This document shows positions 35,763-45,630 of a stretch of DNA of 64,000 nt, piece by piece; position 1 is the stretch's first letter, and every line of letters begins with the position of its first letter. The DNA is taken from the NCBI GenBank assembly GCA_965243775.1, contig CBDEWF010000087.1, positions 1 to 64,000 on the forward strand, given 5' to 3'. Below the pieces are notes generated by a model, which had not been told where the DNA came from, did not search any database, and saw only the letters and a program-made list of their open reading frames with translations. Made by a program: the position numbers and the translations under genes. Source of the stretch: Sansalvadorimonas sp965243775 (GTDB lineage Bacteria; Pseudomonadota; Gammaproteobacteria; Pseudomonadales; Endozoicomonadaceae).

Positions 35763-36420
35763 GCAGCAGGCAAAAAACAGCTCCCAGCCTAACTATGGCA
35801 AAGCGGATATTCTCGACGCCGTTAACTTTACCTTTATGCTGATGCGGGATGCCTTTCCCCAGCAGTTTATCAATGCTTTTCCTTCCCAAGATTCCCGTGA
35901 TCGCGCCCGCAGCCTGTGGGCCAAAGGTCTGTCTGATCTTCACCCTCAGCAGATCAAAAAGGCAGCGATTAAGTCAATCAAGGAAAGCAAGTTCCTTCCC
36001 AGTCTCAGTGCCCTGCGGCAGCTCTGTGAAACCCGTTATGAAGATCTGGGCCTGAAAGACCCCCTGCAGGCCTATTATGAAGCTTGTCGGGCAACCAACC
36101 GCACCCGTGAAGGGTTCTGGAGCCACCTGGCGGTTTATCTGGCGGCAAAAGAGACCGGCTGGCAACTGCTGGAAGGGGAGCCCCAGAATGTTGTTTTCCC
36201 GGTATTTGAACGAAACTACGAGATCCTCTGCAACCGTATTGTGGCAGGTGAAGATCTTGAAGGTGAAGTATTCAAGGCTCTGGAAAACCATGCCCACATG
36301 GATGAACTGCGCAAGGCCCAGGCTGCCGCCGAGAAAAAGCTTCGCAGGGATATGGAAGAGCACGGTATCAACCCTGCCGGTGGTCGGGGTGAATTTCTTC
36401 GGATGATGGAAGACCTCTGA
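35674..36420 (+). CDS. Lambda-P-like replication protein (helicase-loader type)
   Basis: The GTG start at 35674 has a strong AGGGAGAAGG site. The 248-residue product has a Ser/Thr/Gln-rich N-terminus, then the P-like region: FTFMLMRDAFPQQFINAFPS, WAKGLSDLHPQQIKKAAIKS, KFLPSLSALRQLCE. Phage P proteins load DnaB helicase. Together with the overlapping DnaT-like gene it looks like a chromosomal replication-restart pair of ultimately phage origin, found next to mrp in some marine gammaproteobacteria as I recall. No phage structural genes are nearby. Confidence 0.75.
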   Translation: MKKGSNVASQQLKNLQTAAGQISTTSTSTKQQAKNSSQPNYGKADILDAVNFTFMLMRDAFPQQFINAFPSQDSRDRARSLWAKGLSDLHPQQIKKAAIKSIKESKFLPSLSALRQLCETRYEDLGLKDPLQAYYEACRATNRTREGFWSHLAVYLAAKETGWQLLEGEPQNVVFPVFERNYEILCNRIVAGEDLEGEVFKALENHAHMDELRKAQAAAEKKLRRDMEEHGINPAGGRGEFLRMMEDL

Positions 36421-36466
36421 TTCAGATACATTCATCATCCCGTCTGGCAGTACAAGTGAGATAGAA

Positions 36467-37567
36467 ATGACATCAAGTTCCCGTGAAACGGTTGTAGGTT
36501 TACTACGTGAACTGCAGGACCCATGGCTGGAAGCCAACCTGCTGATAGCTGCGGATATTGATTCTGTCACCGTAGAAGGTGGCAAAGCCTCTATTGCTTT
36601 AACGACGGCCTATCCCTGTAAGCAGGGAGCAGACCAGTTAAAACAGATGATTACCGATTATGCCTCTGAACTTCCCGGTATCAATGGTGTTGATGTTCAA
36701 CTTGGCTGCAAGGTACCTATGGCGCCACGTATCAGTGAAGAAGCCGGAATGGCCAATGTGAAAAATATTATTGCCGTGGCTTCCGGAAAGGGCGGTGTGG
36801 GCAAATCCACCACGGCTGTCAATCTGGCTCTGGCCCTGTCTGAGGATGGTGCCAGAGTGGGCATTCTGGATGCGGATATCTATGGTCCAAGTATTGGACA
36901 GATGCTGGGTATTCCTGAAGGTCGTCGTCCTGATGTAACAACTGTGGGTGAGGAGCAGATGTTTGTTCCGGTTGAAGCCTACGGCTTGAAATCCAACAGT
37001 ATGGCGTACCTCATTACTGAACAGACGCCAATGGTCTGGCGTGGTCCCATGGCCAGCAGTGCACTATTGCAGTTGTTAAATCAGACAGCCTGGGGCGAGC
37101 TGGATTACCTGGTGGTGGATCTGCCTCCCGGTACCGGAGATATTCAATTGACTCTGGCCCAGAAAGTTCCTGTTGCTGGCAGTGTGATTGTCACTACCCC
37201 GCAGGATCTGGCGCTGCTGGATGCCCGCAAGGGTGTGGAAATGTTCCGCAAGGTAGAAGTGCCGGTACTGGGTATAGTTGAGAATATGTCTGTCCATGTC
37301 TGCAGCAACTGTGGTCATGCAGAGCATCTGTTTGGTGAAGGCGGTGGTAAACGGATGGCAGAGCAGTACCAGACCAGACTTCTGGGTTCACTACCTCTGT
37401 CCATGTCTATTCGTGAGAATATGGACAACGGCCATCCGGTTGTGACAGACAGCGAAACCAAAGAGGCGCAGCTCTATATTGAAGCGGCACGGCGCATTGC
37501 GATAAAACTGGCAGTTCAGAACCGGCAGAGTACACCGATTCCCACCATAACTATTTCCGATGACTGA
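36467..37567 (+). CDS. apbC: Iron-sulfur cluster carrier ATPase Mrp/ApbC
   Basis: Mrp/ApbC binds and passes Fe-S clusters to target proteins in the cytosol. The protein has 366 residues. An N-terminal MIP18-like domain (residues ~1-85) precedes the ParA-type P-loop GKGGVGKST (~107-115). Other landmarks are GILDADIYGPSIGQMLGI, VVDLPPGTGDIQLTL, TTPQDLALLDARKGVEMF and the cluster-binding CSNC (~residue 285). It starts 46 bp after the lambda-P-like gene, possibly in the same unit. Confidence 0.95.
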   Translation: MTSSSRETVVGLLRELQDPWLEANLLIAADIDSVTVEGGKASIALTTAYPCKQGADQLKQMITDYASELPGINGVDVQLGCKVPMAPRISEEAGMANVKNIIAVASGKGGVGKSTTAVNLALALSEDGARVGILDADIYGPSIGQMLGIPEGRRPDVTTVGEEQMFVPVEAYGLKSNSMAYLITEQTPMVWRGPMASSALLQLLNQTAWGELDYLVVDLPPGTGDIQLTLAQKVPVAGSVIVTTPQDLALLDARKGVEMFRKVEVPVLGIVENMSVHVCSNCGHAEHLFGEGGGKRMAEQYQTRLLGSLPLSMSIRENMDNGHPVVTDSETKEAQLYIEAARRIAIKLAVQNRQSTPIPTITISDD

Positions 37568-37667
37568 CCTGTAAACGTTCAGTATAAAGGTCTATATGGC
37601 GTTTTTACCAGCTGAACAGGCGAAGGGTTGGCTGCATAACTTTCACTCTTAACAGCTGCTGCATTTA

Positions 37668-37681
37668 TTGATATAAATCAA
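37668..37681 (+). promoter_or_regulatory. FNR/Anr box before the CBS-domain gene
   Basis: TTGAT-ATAA-ATCAA is a perfect consensus box, itself within a larger inverted repeat (CTGCATTT/AAATGCAG). CATACT at 37703-37708 fits a -10, placing the box at about -41.5 and the start site near 37716, 131 bp before the ATG. Confidence 0.75.
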
Positions 37682-37846
37682 GAAATGCAGCGCTCACTGC
37701 TGCATACTGAACATGAATGTACGGGATTTTACTTGGCTTCATGAGGGTGTGTAGTTATCTGACAAGGAGCTGAAAGAAGCAGCCAATACGCTTCTATTCC
37801 CGGCTTAATGGTCCGCCTTTTTGGACCGGGTTAGTGGAGGCAAAAC

Positions 37847-38371
37847 ATGTATTCGGATGCAACCCTTAAAGAAAGAACGTCTGCTGTTATTCGATCTGAC
37901 TTTGCCAGGAAAAAAGCTGGCGATGTGATGTCCACAAAGGTCGAAACTATCCCCCTGGACTGGTCAGTCCAGCGCCTGGCAACCTTCCTTGTTGATCATG
38001 ATATTTCCGGTGCCCCAGTGGTCGATGAATCCGGCCAGCTGTGCGGCATGGTCAGTGTCACTGATATTGTTCGTCAGACAGGCAGCGGGCTGCTTGACCT
38101 TGATCCCCGTGATGATGCTTTTTACAAAGGGCTGGTAGACTGTGCCCTGTCACGGGAGGAGATGCGCTCGTTCCATGAGAGTGTGGATGCATCGGTTATG
38201 GTTTCAGATATCATGACTCCGGTCGTTTTTGAGGTAGCCAGTGATACACCTCTCACAGACGTGGCTGATGCCATGGTGAAAGGTCATATCCATCGGGTTA
38301 TTGTCAGTGACAATGGAAAGCTGAAAGGGATTGTCAGCGCGCTGGATCTGCTATCGCTGATTGCAGAGTAA
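37847..38371 (+). CDS. Two-CBS-domain regulatory protein
   Basis: This 174-residue protein consists mainly of a CBS pair: VMSTKVETIPLDWSVQRLAT, DHDISGAPVVDESGQLCGMV, then DIMTPVVFEVASDTPLTDVA, HIHRVIVSDNGKLKGIVSAL. CBS pairs bind adenine nucleotides and sense energy or redox state. The linker (EEMRSFHESVDASVMVSDIM) is longer than usual. RBS GGAGG precedes the ATG. The FNR box upstream points to induction without oxygen; small CBS proteins under Anr control are known in pseudomonads, as I recall. The partner protein is unknown. Confidence 0.85.
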   Translation: MYSDATLKERTSAVIRSDFARKKAGDVMSTKVETIPLDWSVQRLATFLVDHDISGAPVVDESGQLCGMVSVTDIVRQTGSGLLDLDPRDDAFYKGLVDCALSREEMRSFHESVDASVMVSDIMTPVVFEVASDTPLTDVADAMVKGHIHRVIVSDNGKLKGIVSALDLLSLIAE

Positions 38372-38451
38372 CCTTGAACAGCTTCCACTGATTTTTTATC
38401 CCAAGGCTACAGAGCCTGCTTATGGTCGTTTAGAGCCTGTTCATAATCTTA

Positions 38452-39779
38452 GGGGCTTTCTCAGGTTGGCAGATGAAAGTGAGGGGTTGAAACAGAAATA
38501 GCCTTCAGGCAAAGGTTGATTTGAACGGGATCAACATTTCTGAAGGATCAGGCATGTCTACAACGCCCTCACTGCGTCCTATGTTCTCATTTCCCGGCTG
38601 GGTAATCGACCACATTGATATTAATTGGGATGAATCTGTGGCTACAGTTTCCCTGCGCAGGGATGGTCGCATACAGCAGTTCAGATGCAGTCAGTGTCAG
38701 AACCCAATGGGTAAAATCCGTGAGAATGAGCGTACCGTGCTGGACTTGCCGCTGGGTACTCTGGATGTGCAATTATGCTTCACTGTTTACCAGGGACGGT
38801 GTTCCCACTGTGGGCACATTGAAACAGTCACGCCTCCCGGGTTGGCTCCCAAAGCGCAGGCTACTGAACGGCTGAAGCAACATGTCAGTCATCTCTGCCG
38901 CTATATGCCCTGCAACAAGATTCCTGAATTCATCTCTATCTCGCATCATACGGCCAGGCGCTGGGATAAAGAGATATTGATGAAAACTCTGCCAGCCCCT
39001 GACCTGGATAACATACGAGCCCTGTTGATTGATGAGAAATCCATTGGTAAAGGACACCATTACCTGACTGTTGTTCTGAATGCTGATACGGGCGAAACCC
39101 TGTTCCTTGGTGAAGGCAAGCGAAAAGCCACCCTGGACCAATTCCTCAGCTGCTTAACTCCGGAACAAAAGTCTCGCATTGAATGTGTGGGTATAGACCG
39201 TGGTGGTAGCTACAAAGCGTCGGTCAGGGAGCACCTTCCTGACGCCGATATCGTTTACGACAAGTTTCACATTATTGCCAATTACAACGATGTCATAGAT
39301 AAAATCCGTCGTCGGGAATGGAGGCAGGCTGAAGTTGATGATAAGCCTTTCATCAAGGGGCAGCGCTTCAATTTGTTCAGGAACCCTGAGAACCTCACCC
39401 CCAAGGGAGAAAGCTGTCTGAAAGAACTGTTGGCTATGAACGAAGACCTGTACCAAGCCTACACCCCTGAAGGATATGCTCAAGCAGCTCTGGACGTACA
39501 CTTACAAAGGTTGTGCCAGTAAGTTTCTCGACAGGTGGATCGAGCTGGCCACAGAAACAGGCATTGGCGAACTCAGGCGGTTTGCCAAAGGGTTGGATCG
39601 GGCCAGAGAAGGACTCCTGTCATACTGTCAGCACCGAATAACCAGTGCAAAAATTGAGGCCTTTAACGGTGTGATCAAACGTATTGTCTACAAGGCTTGT
39701 GGCTATAACGACCTTGAATATCTGTATCTGAAAATCCGGCAGGAGGCTCAGATATGATCTGCCAACCTGAGAAAGCCCC
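38452..39779 (+). mobile_element. ISL3-family insertion sequence
   Basis: This 1328-bp element has perfect ends GGGGCTTTCTCAGGTTGG (inverse at the right) and an exact 8-bp target duplication TAATCTTA (38444-38451 and 39780-39787), as expected for ISL3. It is inserted in a 52-bp MITE. Confidence 0.95.
38521..39757 (+). pseudogene. ISL3 transposase, one frameshift
   Basis: The first frame (to 39522) has the N-terminal zinc motif (RCSQC...CSHCGHIE), a helix-turn-helix (FISISHHTARRWDKE), and the catalytic region LLIDEKSIGKGHHYLTVV, VGIDRGGSYKASV and IVYDKFHIIANYN. The C-terminal part (LWTYTYKGCASKFLDRWIEL, then KIEAFNGVIKRIVYKACGY with the Glu) is in the next frame from about 39478. One base change explains the break. 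The better start is ATG 38554 (MSTTPSLRP). Confidence 0.85.
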
Positions 39780-39921
39780 TAATCTTAACGCAGATAGCGA
39801 AAGATTATGAACAGGCTCTCAGAAAAGCACTGCCCAAATTTAGTGGGAAGTTTGCGGCATAACCCTTCTGGTTTTTCGACCAGAGTTTCACCATGTCCTG
39901 ACAATTTTATAGTTAACTACT

Positions 39922-41468
39922 TTATGGCTTTATCAGTTTCTGAGCCACCCACGCCGCAACCCCCAGTCCTACAATTGCACCCGCTTGTATCCTGGGATCG
40001 CTAACAACATCTATTCCTGCCCCAAATGTCCTGCTCCAAAAATTCGAACCAGAATAATTTAGATTATTAATACCCTGTACGCTTTTCTGAAATGCTAACT
40101 CATCCTTATAGACTTGACAGGCGAACTCCTGCAGAGGATCAATAAGAGCACTGTACAGCTGGCGTACTATCCTTGCTGTTGAGTCAATATCTGGCGCTGT
40201 AATTTTGCAGAAGATGGGTAGATAGATATCAAAAGCGCTACCGTCCGAAGATTTGTTGGAGATACCAGTCCACTGCCCCTAAATGAATTTTCAGCATTTT
40301 TTCAGGTGGCAGTTTTGACAGCATAATTATCAAAGGGTCACTATCTCTTACAGGGAAGAAGTCGTTTTTGAAGATGTTCCCCATTTGTGAAGGAGAAAGC
40401 CCTGCTTCTTCGAGCTTAAAAGTTACTCCCAAGTATACGTAGTTGGGGCGTAGCATTTTCTTCTCAACATCCCTGACCATACTTTTCAGGTTTTCAAGGT
40501 TTTCTTTAACACCGCCCAGTTCATCAAGCTGTTCATTCAAAATTGTCTCCCAGTCTTTAGAGTTTTGGGCCAACACAACAAATTCAGGTCTGAAATCCAT
40601 TAGAGAAAAACGAGGACTGACTGTAGCCATATCCACAGGAAGCTCTTCAACTAGAGGGTACTTACCAGTGCCGTCAGCAGAAGCTGCCCGGATTGATTTT
40701 CTGGTGATATGCTCCCCCTTTGAAGCCAGCCATTGCTGCAAACGGAAAAAAGTATTTTGCTATATGTTGCAGCGCATCTTTTTTTTCAGCGAGATTCCTG
40801 AACTTATCATTCTTACTCAACATATCCATAAATATCATAGAAGATACAGCTGATCGTGTAATCTGATCATTATCCAGCAGTAACGGCATATTCAGGTCTT
40901 GCAGATGAGCTGGAATGGAAACAGTCAAATCTGTTGATTCTGACCATTTAGATAAAACCCTGTGGGTTATCTGGTCCAGAAGATGTTGACCACTTCCAGC
41001 TTCAACCCATTTTTCATACATCTCTGTCACATCAGAAAGCGACAGATTTGCAAGCTTGGCTGTCATCAATTCTCTATCAGTCTTCCCGTTAAAAAACTGG
41101 ATCACAGCCCCGTCTCGGCTTGTATCCGGCTTAAACAGATCCGCTTGTTCATCCGAGCTATCTTTAGTGCCCTGATGAGAATTTTTGTGATCAGTAGACT
41201 GTTGAGATCTTTCCATACGAGCCTGTAAATTAGCTAGTGCATAATGATCAAGACACATTTCTGGAGGTGGATCAGTCTTTATTCGAGCATTACATGTTTT
41301 ACAGAAAATGCCTCTGGAAGTGACCAGATAATCTCTATTGTCTTTGCAATCTGGCTGGCAGTTTTTTTTCCAGTCAGGTCCCGCGATGGCAGGAAAACTT
41401 AACAGGCCTGATAATGCAAAACCAAGTACGGCTTGAGTCCAGCTCCGACCTAATAGTTTTCTTAACAT
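39922..41468 (-). pseudogene. Secreted Cys-rich protein, frameshifted
   Basis: ATG 41468 (GGTGG upstream) opens MLRKLLGRSWTQAVLGFALS, a signal peptide ending PAIAG. A Cys cluster follows (CQPDC...FCKTCNARIKTDPPPEMC). The frame shifts twice: at a T6 run (coding strand) near 40750, where KYFF continues as RLQQWLASKGEHITRKSIRA, and near 40245, after WYLQQIF, continuing SDGSAFDIYLPIFCKITAPD to ...AQKLIKP. Restored length is about 515 residues. No family is recognised; the Cys cluster and signal resemble the RING and RBR proteins at 30-35 kb in style. Either decayed or misread in homopolymers. Confidence 0.55.
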
Positions 41469-41671
41469 ACAGCCACCATTGCCAGTTGAAATGTTCAAGG
41501 ATAGTCAGGCTTTAATGACACTGTTAGATATCGTGGGTCCCCTGTTGGAACAGGCAACAACTTTTAATCCAAGTGTAACCAGGGTTGGTTTGCGCTAACG
41601 TATTCAAAGTCTTCTATAAGAAAGAATTGAAAATTGCAGCGAATAAAGGTCATAAGCTGAGTTGACTATGA

Positions 41672-41699
41672 TAGCCTCCCTGAGAGGTCAGGAAGGCTG
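41672..41699. terminator. Hairpin between the Cys-rich gene and intron copy 2
   Basis: AGCCTCCCTGA and TCAGGAAGGCT pair with a short loop; GTTTTG follows on the plus strand. It could terminate plus-strand transcription. The remaining ~170 bp upstream (41500-41670) show no gene. Confidence 0.4.
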
Positions 41700-41718
41700 T
41701 TTTGATTCTGACGCTCAA

Positions 41719-42411
41719 ATCGGGATAGGGTGGAGCCTCACGGCTCCACTCCTCCCACAACACCCAGCGTACGGGTCCGTACTGGGCGTTTCGGCCAGTT
41801 GAGCGTCTGCTATTACCACAAACATGGCAATAACAGGGTCAGTGATACAAGGCATCTGGCTCGTACCACCCGCCGGGTTTTCGTAATCTTACAGTGCCGA
41901 TACAATCTCAGCTCTCATCATCTCGCAGTTCCCGGTTCCGCCGTTACCACTTGATATGAGCACCAGTATTCGCTGGTCTTTGCCTGCGTCCGATGTATCA
42001 AAAAGTAAAAACTACTCACCACTCTGTACCGTTCAGACCTTCGCTGACCAAGGTCAACTACTATGCCGTCTGCTGACTTCTGTATGGCGATCAGATCACC
42101 TTACGATGACCTCAGTCTGAAATATCAGACACCACACAGACCTCCCGGGGTAAGTCACACCGCCTTCACTGCACAACTGCCGGATCTACTGCCTACGTGT
42201 CCGGATGAGTAAGGGACTTTGTCATCAAACGCTGACTCGTCCCCACGCAGACAGCCTCATATCCGGTTTCTGTTCGTCAGCTCGCAGTTTTGCTCCACAC
42301 TGCCTTCAGCCTACACCTCGCGATGCAAACCTTGTGCTTCGCTAGTCCTTCGCCCTCATCTGGCTGGACAGGGGACTTTCACCCCCAAGCTGTGCAACAT
42401 GCCCGGCACAC
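41719..42411 (-). ncRNA. ORF-less group II intron, copy 2
   Basis: This 693-nt intron has the same ends and structure as copy 1 (6856-7548) and differs at two positions (near 42039 and 42207). Its 5' end GTGTGCC at 42411 lies about nine bases beyond the stem CCTCCGGC/GCCGGAGG, the end hairpin of an IS200-like element acting as a terminator-like target. The 5' exon ends TTTAAC, close to TTTAAAC in copy 1, consistent with a shared IBS1. Confidence 0.75.
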
Positions 42412-42415
42412 GTTA

Positions 42416-43018
42416 AATGACCTCCGGCAGAGCCGGAGGCTTATTTAGGGGACGCCCTCAAAGGGCTATTGTTGCGCCCATGGGCGCTTACCATTCAAGA
42501 TCGTACTGATCTTTGCTGGAATCATTCTTTTCTTGGTCTCGGATATACGCCCGAACCATATGCTCATCAAGCCCTACCGTTGAGACAAAGTAACCTCTTG
42601 CCCAAAAATGCTCTCCGTTAAAGTTCCGCTGTCTACCCTTAAATGTTTTTGCAATTTCTATTGCACATTTACCCTTCAGGTAGCCAACCACACGTGATAC
42701 CGGATATTTTGGCGGAATGCTGATACACATATGAACATGATCGGGCATCAGGTGACCTTCCAAAATTTTGCACTCTTTCCTTCTGGCAAGCTCATGAAAG
42801 ATTTCTCCGAGAAACTTACGGAGATTTCCATAAATCACTTTTCGTCTCTTCTTTGGGATGAAGACAATATGATACTTACAATCCCAGCGGGTATGAGCCA
42901 AACTCTTGTAGTCTCGCATAGGTTTTCCTTCAATTTTCTTGGTCGAAAGCTGAAGGTTAGCTACTGCCGCTACGGTCAAACCTATGTGAGTCCCCCGGCA
43001 TAGCCGGGGGTTTATCAA
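42416..43018 (-). mobile_element. IS200/IS605-family element with both end hairpins
   Basis: The minus-strand element carries hairpins near both ends: CCCCCGGC-ATA-GCCGGGGG (42992-43010, before the gene) and CCTCCGGC-AGA-GCCGGAGG (42421-42439, after it). Such subterminal hairpins are recognised by the Y1 transposase. No inverted repeats or target duplication are expected or seen. Exact ends are approximate. Confidence 0.8.
42488..42919 (-). CDS. tnpA: IS200 transposase TnpA (Y1, HUH)
   Basis: The ATG at 42919 (GAAGGAAAACCT before it) gives 143 residues, the normal IS200 length; the upstream open frame is not needed. The HUH motif is in GHLMPDHVHMCISIPPKY and the catalytic Tyr region in MVRAYIRDQEKND. 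KYHIVFIPKKRRKVIYGNLR is a family landmark. It cuts and rejoins single-stranded DNA. It appears intact. Confidence 0.93.
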   Translation of the reverse strand: MRDYKSLAHTRWDCKYHIVFIPKKRRKVIYGNLRKFLGEIFHELARRKECKILEGHLMPDHVHMCISIPPKYPVSRVVGYLKGKCAIEIAKTFKGRQRNFNGEHFWARGYFVSTVGLDEHMVRAYIRDQEKNDSSKDQYDLEW

Positions 43019-43021
43019 TTG

Positions 43022-43437
43022 TTAATCAGGGCTATGCCTGTCTTGTTTTTTCGCTGCACCCTGAGCATCACAGCCCGAATTTGGCGCTTCAGGCACTTGG
43101 AATGAACGACGGCAGTATAGACTTCTTACCCGGTGTCTAACTGGCCTGCATGCTCAAACCGGCCCAAGTCTTTGTCAAGATTCACTTTGCCATCGTAAAC
43201 CTTTGGGCGACCCTGCCCTGGGTATGGTCCGTTATAGAGCCACTTCAGGTCGGCATCAGTTTTTAACTTTCCAACAATCTGTAAACCCGCAGCAAGGACA
43301 GCAGACACGAATTTTTTCCTTAAAATAGTAGGCGTCCACAGCCAGATAGATGATACCCAGTTTTAGAAGGTCTTTGGCCTGCCTCAACACTTGCTCAGCA
43401 TAGAGGTCAACGCGTGGATTTACCTTTCTCGTCCAGC
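43022..43437 (-). pseudogene. IS4-family transposase, internal fragment
   Basis: This is an inverted partial copy of the IS4-like transposase at 48986-50179: RVDLYAEQVLRQAKDLLKLG, IIYLAVDAYYFKEK and GPYPGQGRPKVYDGKVNLDK. It contains the same TAA after GQLDTG as the larger copy, plus a one-base T insertion near 43311 that shifts the frame. The fragment ends at the IS200 element on one side and an IS1595 fragment on the other. Confidence 0.85.
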
Positions 43438-43447
43438 GGGCGGTCAA

Positions 43448-43630
43448 TGCCTATCACAGCGAACTCAAGCGATGGATTAACGGTTTCTTCAAGGGGGTAG
43501 CGACGAAGTACCTGCCTCGATATTTGGGCTGGAAGCGATTTTTAAAGACCCATATGTTCTCAGAGGAAAATCTCTTAGATCAGGAAGCATCGCATTGGCT
43601 TAACCCACACTTACTGTGAACAGAGCCCGG
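43448..43630 (+). pseudogene. IS1595 (ISXO2-like) transposase C-terminus and right end
   Basis: The plus-strand frame reads AYHSELKRWINGFFKGVATK, YLPRYLGWKRFLKTH and stops after SHWLNPHLL, typical of the ISXO2-like transposase end. The element's terminal sequence follows: TACTGTGAACAGAGCCC (inverse GGGCTCTGTTCACAGTA). This end resembles the ends of the MITEs at 48687 and 63233. Confidence 0.8.
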
Positions 43631-43639
43631 ATTTCAGTA

Positions 43640-44225
43640 TCACAGAAAGCAACGAGGTCTAAATCCAGATCAACACTGGTTTGTACCACAGGATCGGGAA
43701 AATGATGCCCGGACACTGTCACGGGCTACCGGGTAACGCAGGTTATGGCTGCTGATATCCGGCAGGTTGTATTGGCTGGAGGTATTTTTTACATGCGCCT
43801 TAAGTTCACCACTGTAACGAACCAGTCGGGTTCAACGGCGCAGAAGATCCCGCAGAGATCGCATCGCGCGGGGATAATGATAGGCCATCGGAAAATTACC
43901 ACCCCGTAACAACCGGGCGATTTTGTAGGAATCAAATTCTGTCATTCTTGGCTTTACCGCCATGAATCGCTTTCATATAAAGGGTATGGCCGAGGACAAA
44001 ATCAATACCGTGGCTTTCGCACCAGTCAGCGACCCAGTACCAGCAGTGCATACATTCAACGCCCACAACAATATTACCAATATAAGGTTCTACCAACCGA
44101 AAGAGTTGATCGGGATCTGCCTGGATATTTTTATGAATGACAGTCTCACCGTTGTCATTCATGATGCAGACGTAAAGGTTGCGTGAATGGAGATCGATAC
44201 CACAGTAAAAAGGGATGCTCTCTCA
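43640..44225 (-). pseudogene. IS110-family transposase N-terminal half, broken
   Basis: From about 44215 the minus strand reads FYCGIDLHSRNLYVCIMNDN, then VVGVECMHCWYWVADWCESH and HTLYMKAIHGGKAKNDRI, the DEDD domain of IS110 transposases. One base is lost near 43932; the next frame gives DSYKIARLLRGGNFPMAYHY and RSLRDLLRR. Homology ends near 43640. Confidence 0.8.
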
Positions 44226-45100
44226 GAACTTATTATAGAATCGCATTGAGTACAGCCTCCTTCGTTTGGTTTTAGCGCTCTGCCAAAGCTTTATTCCAGA
44301 ACTTCACCGGCAACGCCCTTTGGTTTGGAGTGAGTGCTCAATAAGTATCCAAGTACAATCCAGGTGACGCTTTCATATTTCCGGCGCATGCCTGATTTAG
44401 GCGTTAGGCGCTACGAATGCACCCAGTCGTTCCCCACTAATGCTCAGGTATCTTTTATACCTGTACTGACTTGGCAATTTGGACTACTCACTGCCATGGA
44501 GTAGCGGAGTCAGGGAAATGATGCGGCTTTCTGAGGTTGAGTCATAGCCCAAGCGGAAAAAAGTATTCTCTATGAAGGCTACCGTGAGCTTACGGAGCAA
44601 CTTAGGTCGAAACATCATGAAAGATATTTCACATCATACGACCAAGCTGCTCCCTGTTTGTGCTTGAAAGCGGTGGTAAAAAACTTCCCGGTATTTACAG
44701 TAGGAAAAACACTTGTCATTCAAAACGGGTACAAGTGAACCTGTGCGGATCCTACTTGATGTATTGCGCTATATGAATGAAGTCCAGAATTAGTTGCTCG
44801 GTATCTTTAAATGCAGATAGACCCAGATATCCTTGGCTCCATCGGCAATTCCAAAGTAATGCAGCGTTGGGATAAAGTATGTCTTCACATGCCTGATTTC
44901 TCGCTGAAGCTGATTCATAAATCGTCTCTATTCCGTATTCCGAAATTGTGAGCAAAGAGCCGGGATTTGGAGTTGTGTATTGCCTGTGATCCGGTTATGA
45001 TCGTAAATACAAATGGTTACTGTTACATGGCCTGATGTCATCCATCTATCAAACAGCAACATGCATGTTCCATCCAGGCCAATTCCAACAGTTGCAACAG
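44226..45100. other. Mosaic: degraded copy of 45741-46400 interleaved with ISKra4 sequence
   Basis: Much of this stretch matches 45741-46400 in order, but with dozens of short extra runs of 1-12 bases. Examples: TATACCTGTACTGACTTGGCAATTTGG against TATACTGTACTGACTTCAATTTGG (pieces only); CAGTCGTTCCCC against CAGTCTTCCCC; TGAGTCATAGCCCAAGCGG against TGAGCATAGCAAGCGG. Read on the minus strand, the same stretch also resembles an ISKra4-type transposase. Two unrelated sequences appear merged base by base. This is not a normal mutational pattern and may be an assembly consensus artefact. No gene should be called from it. Confidence 0.6.
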
Positions 45101-45630
45101 GTTCATCAAGTTCAGGAATGTCATAAGGCTCATGCATGTGGTCTTCAACAAGTAGGCCAACATCATCCGAGAGGTGCTTGATATAGGACACTGCGAGTTT
45201 GCGTCCATGGTTGGTCACCATGTCTTCCTGTACTGCAGGAGCCCCCATTTTGCTGTATTTCCAGCTTACCATTTTGGCAAACTTCGGTGTTGCTGAACCG
45301 ACGATATGAGCAGCGTGGTCCAGTGGGCACCAAGTCATGCCGCCGCAGTGTCCCTGATAAACAGCACGCTCGCAACTGACTTGGCCATAAGGTGTTTCAT
45401 AGCACTTGGGAACTTTATGTTTGAAAGTTCAGCTTCTGCCCCCGAAGCAAGAGGGGCTTTTGGTCAGGCACATCGAATCTGTGAAGTATCTCTTCCATGG
45501 CCAGACGGCCACCTTCGTTGAGGGCCTGCTGCAAATTATTTTCACTGACCAGCATGTTATCGGAAGAGATGTTCACTTCAATTTGCAGGGTAAAAGAATG
45601 ATCAGTGTGAGAAACGATAGAAGAAGGCAT
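44751..45630 (-). pseudogene. ISKra4-family transposase remnant
   Basis: Blocks in order on the minus strand: FTLQIEVNISSDNMLVSENN, LAMEEILHRFDVPDQKPLLL, CPLDHAAHIVGSATPKFAKM, VSWKYSKMGAPAVQEDMVTN, DIPELDEPVATVGIGLDGTC, and after further shifts ILYPNAALLWNCRWSQGYLG and FKDTEQLILDFIHIAQYI. These resemble ISKra4 transposases. Several frame breaks exist, and the last third lies in the mosaic region. Confidence 0.6.

Larger units (their letters stand above)
38432..39819. repeat. 52-bp MITE with 19-bp perfect ends, split by ISL3
   Basis: AGAGCCTGTTCATAATCTT (38432-38450) is the exact inverse of AAGATTATGAACAGGCTCT (39801-39819). Removing the ISL3 element and one target copy leaves a 52-bp unit with 19-bp perfect arms and a 14-base centre. 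A single identical arm also occurs at 56873-56891. No gene fits inside; the parent element is unknown. Confidence 0.8.
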
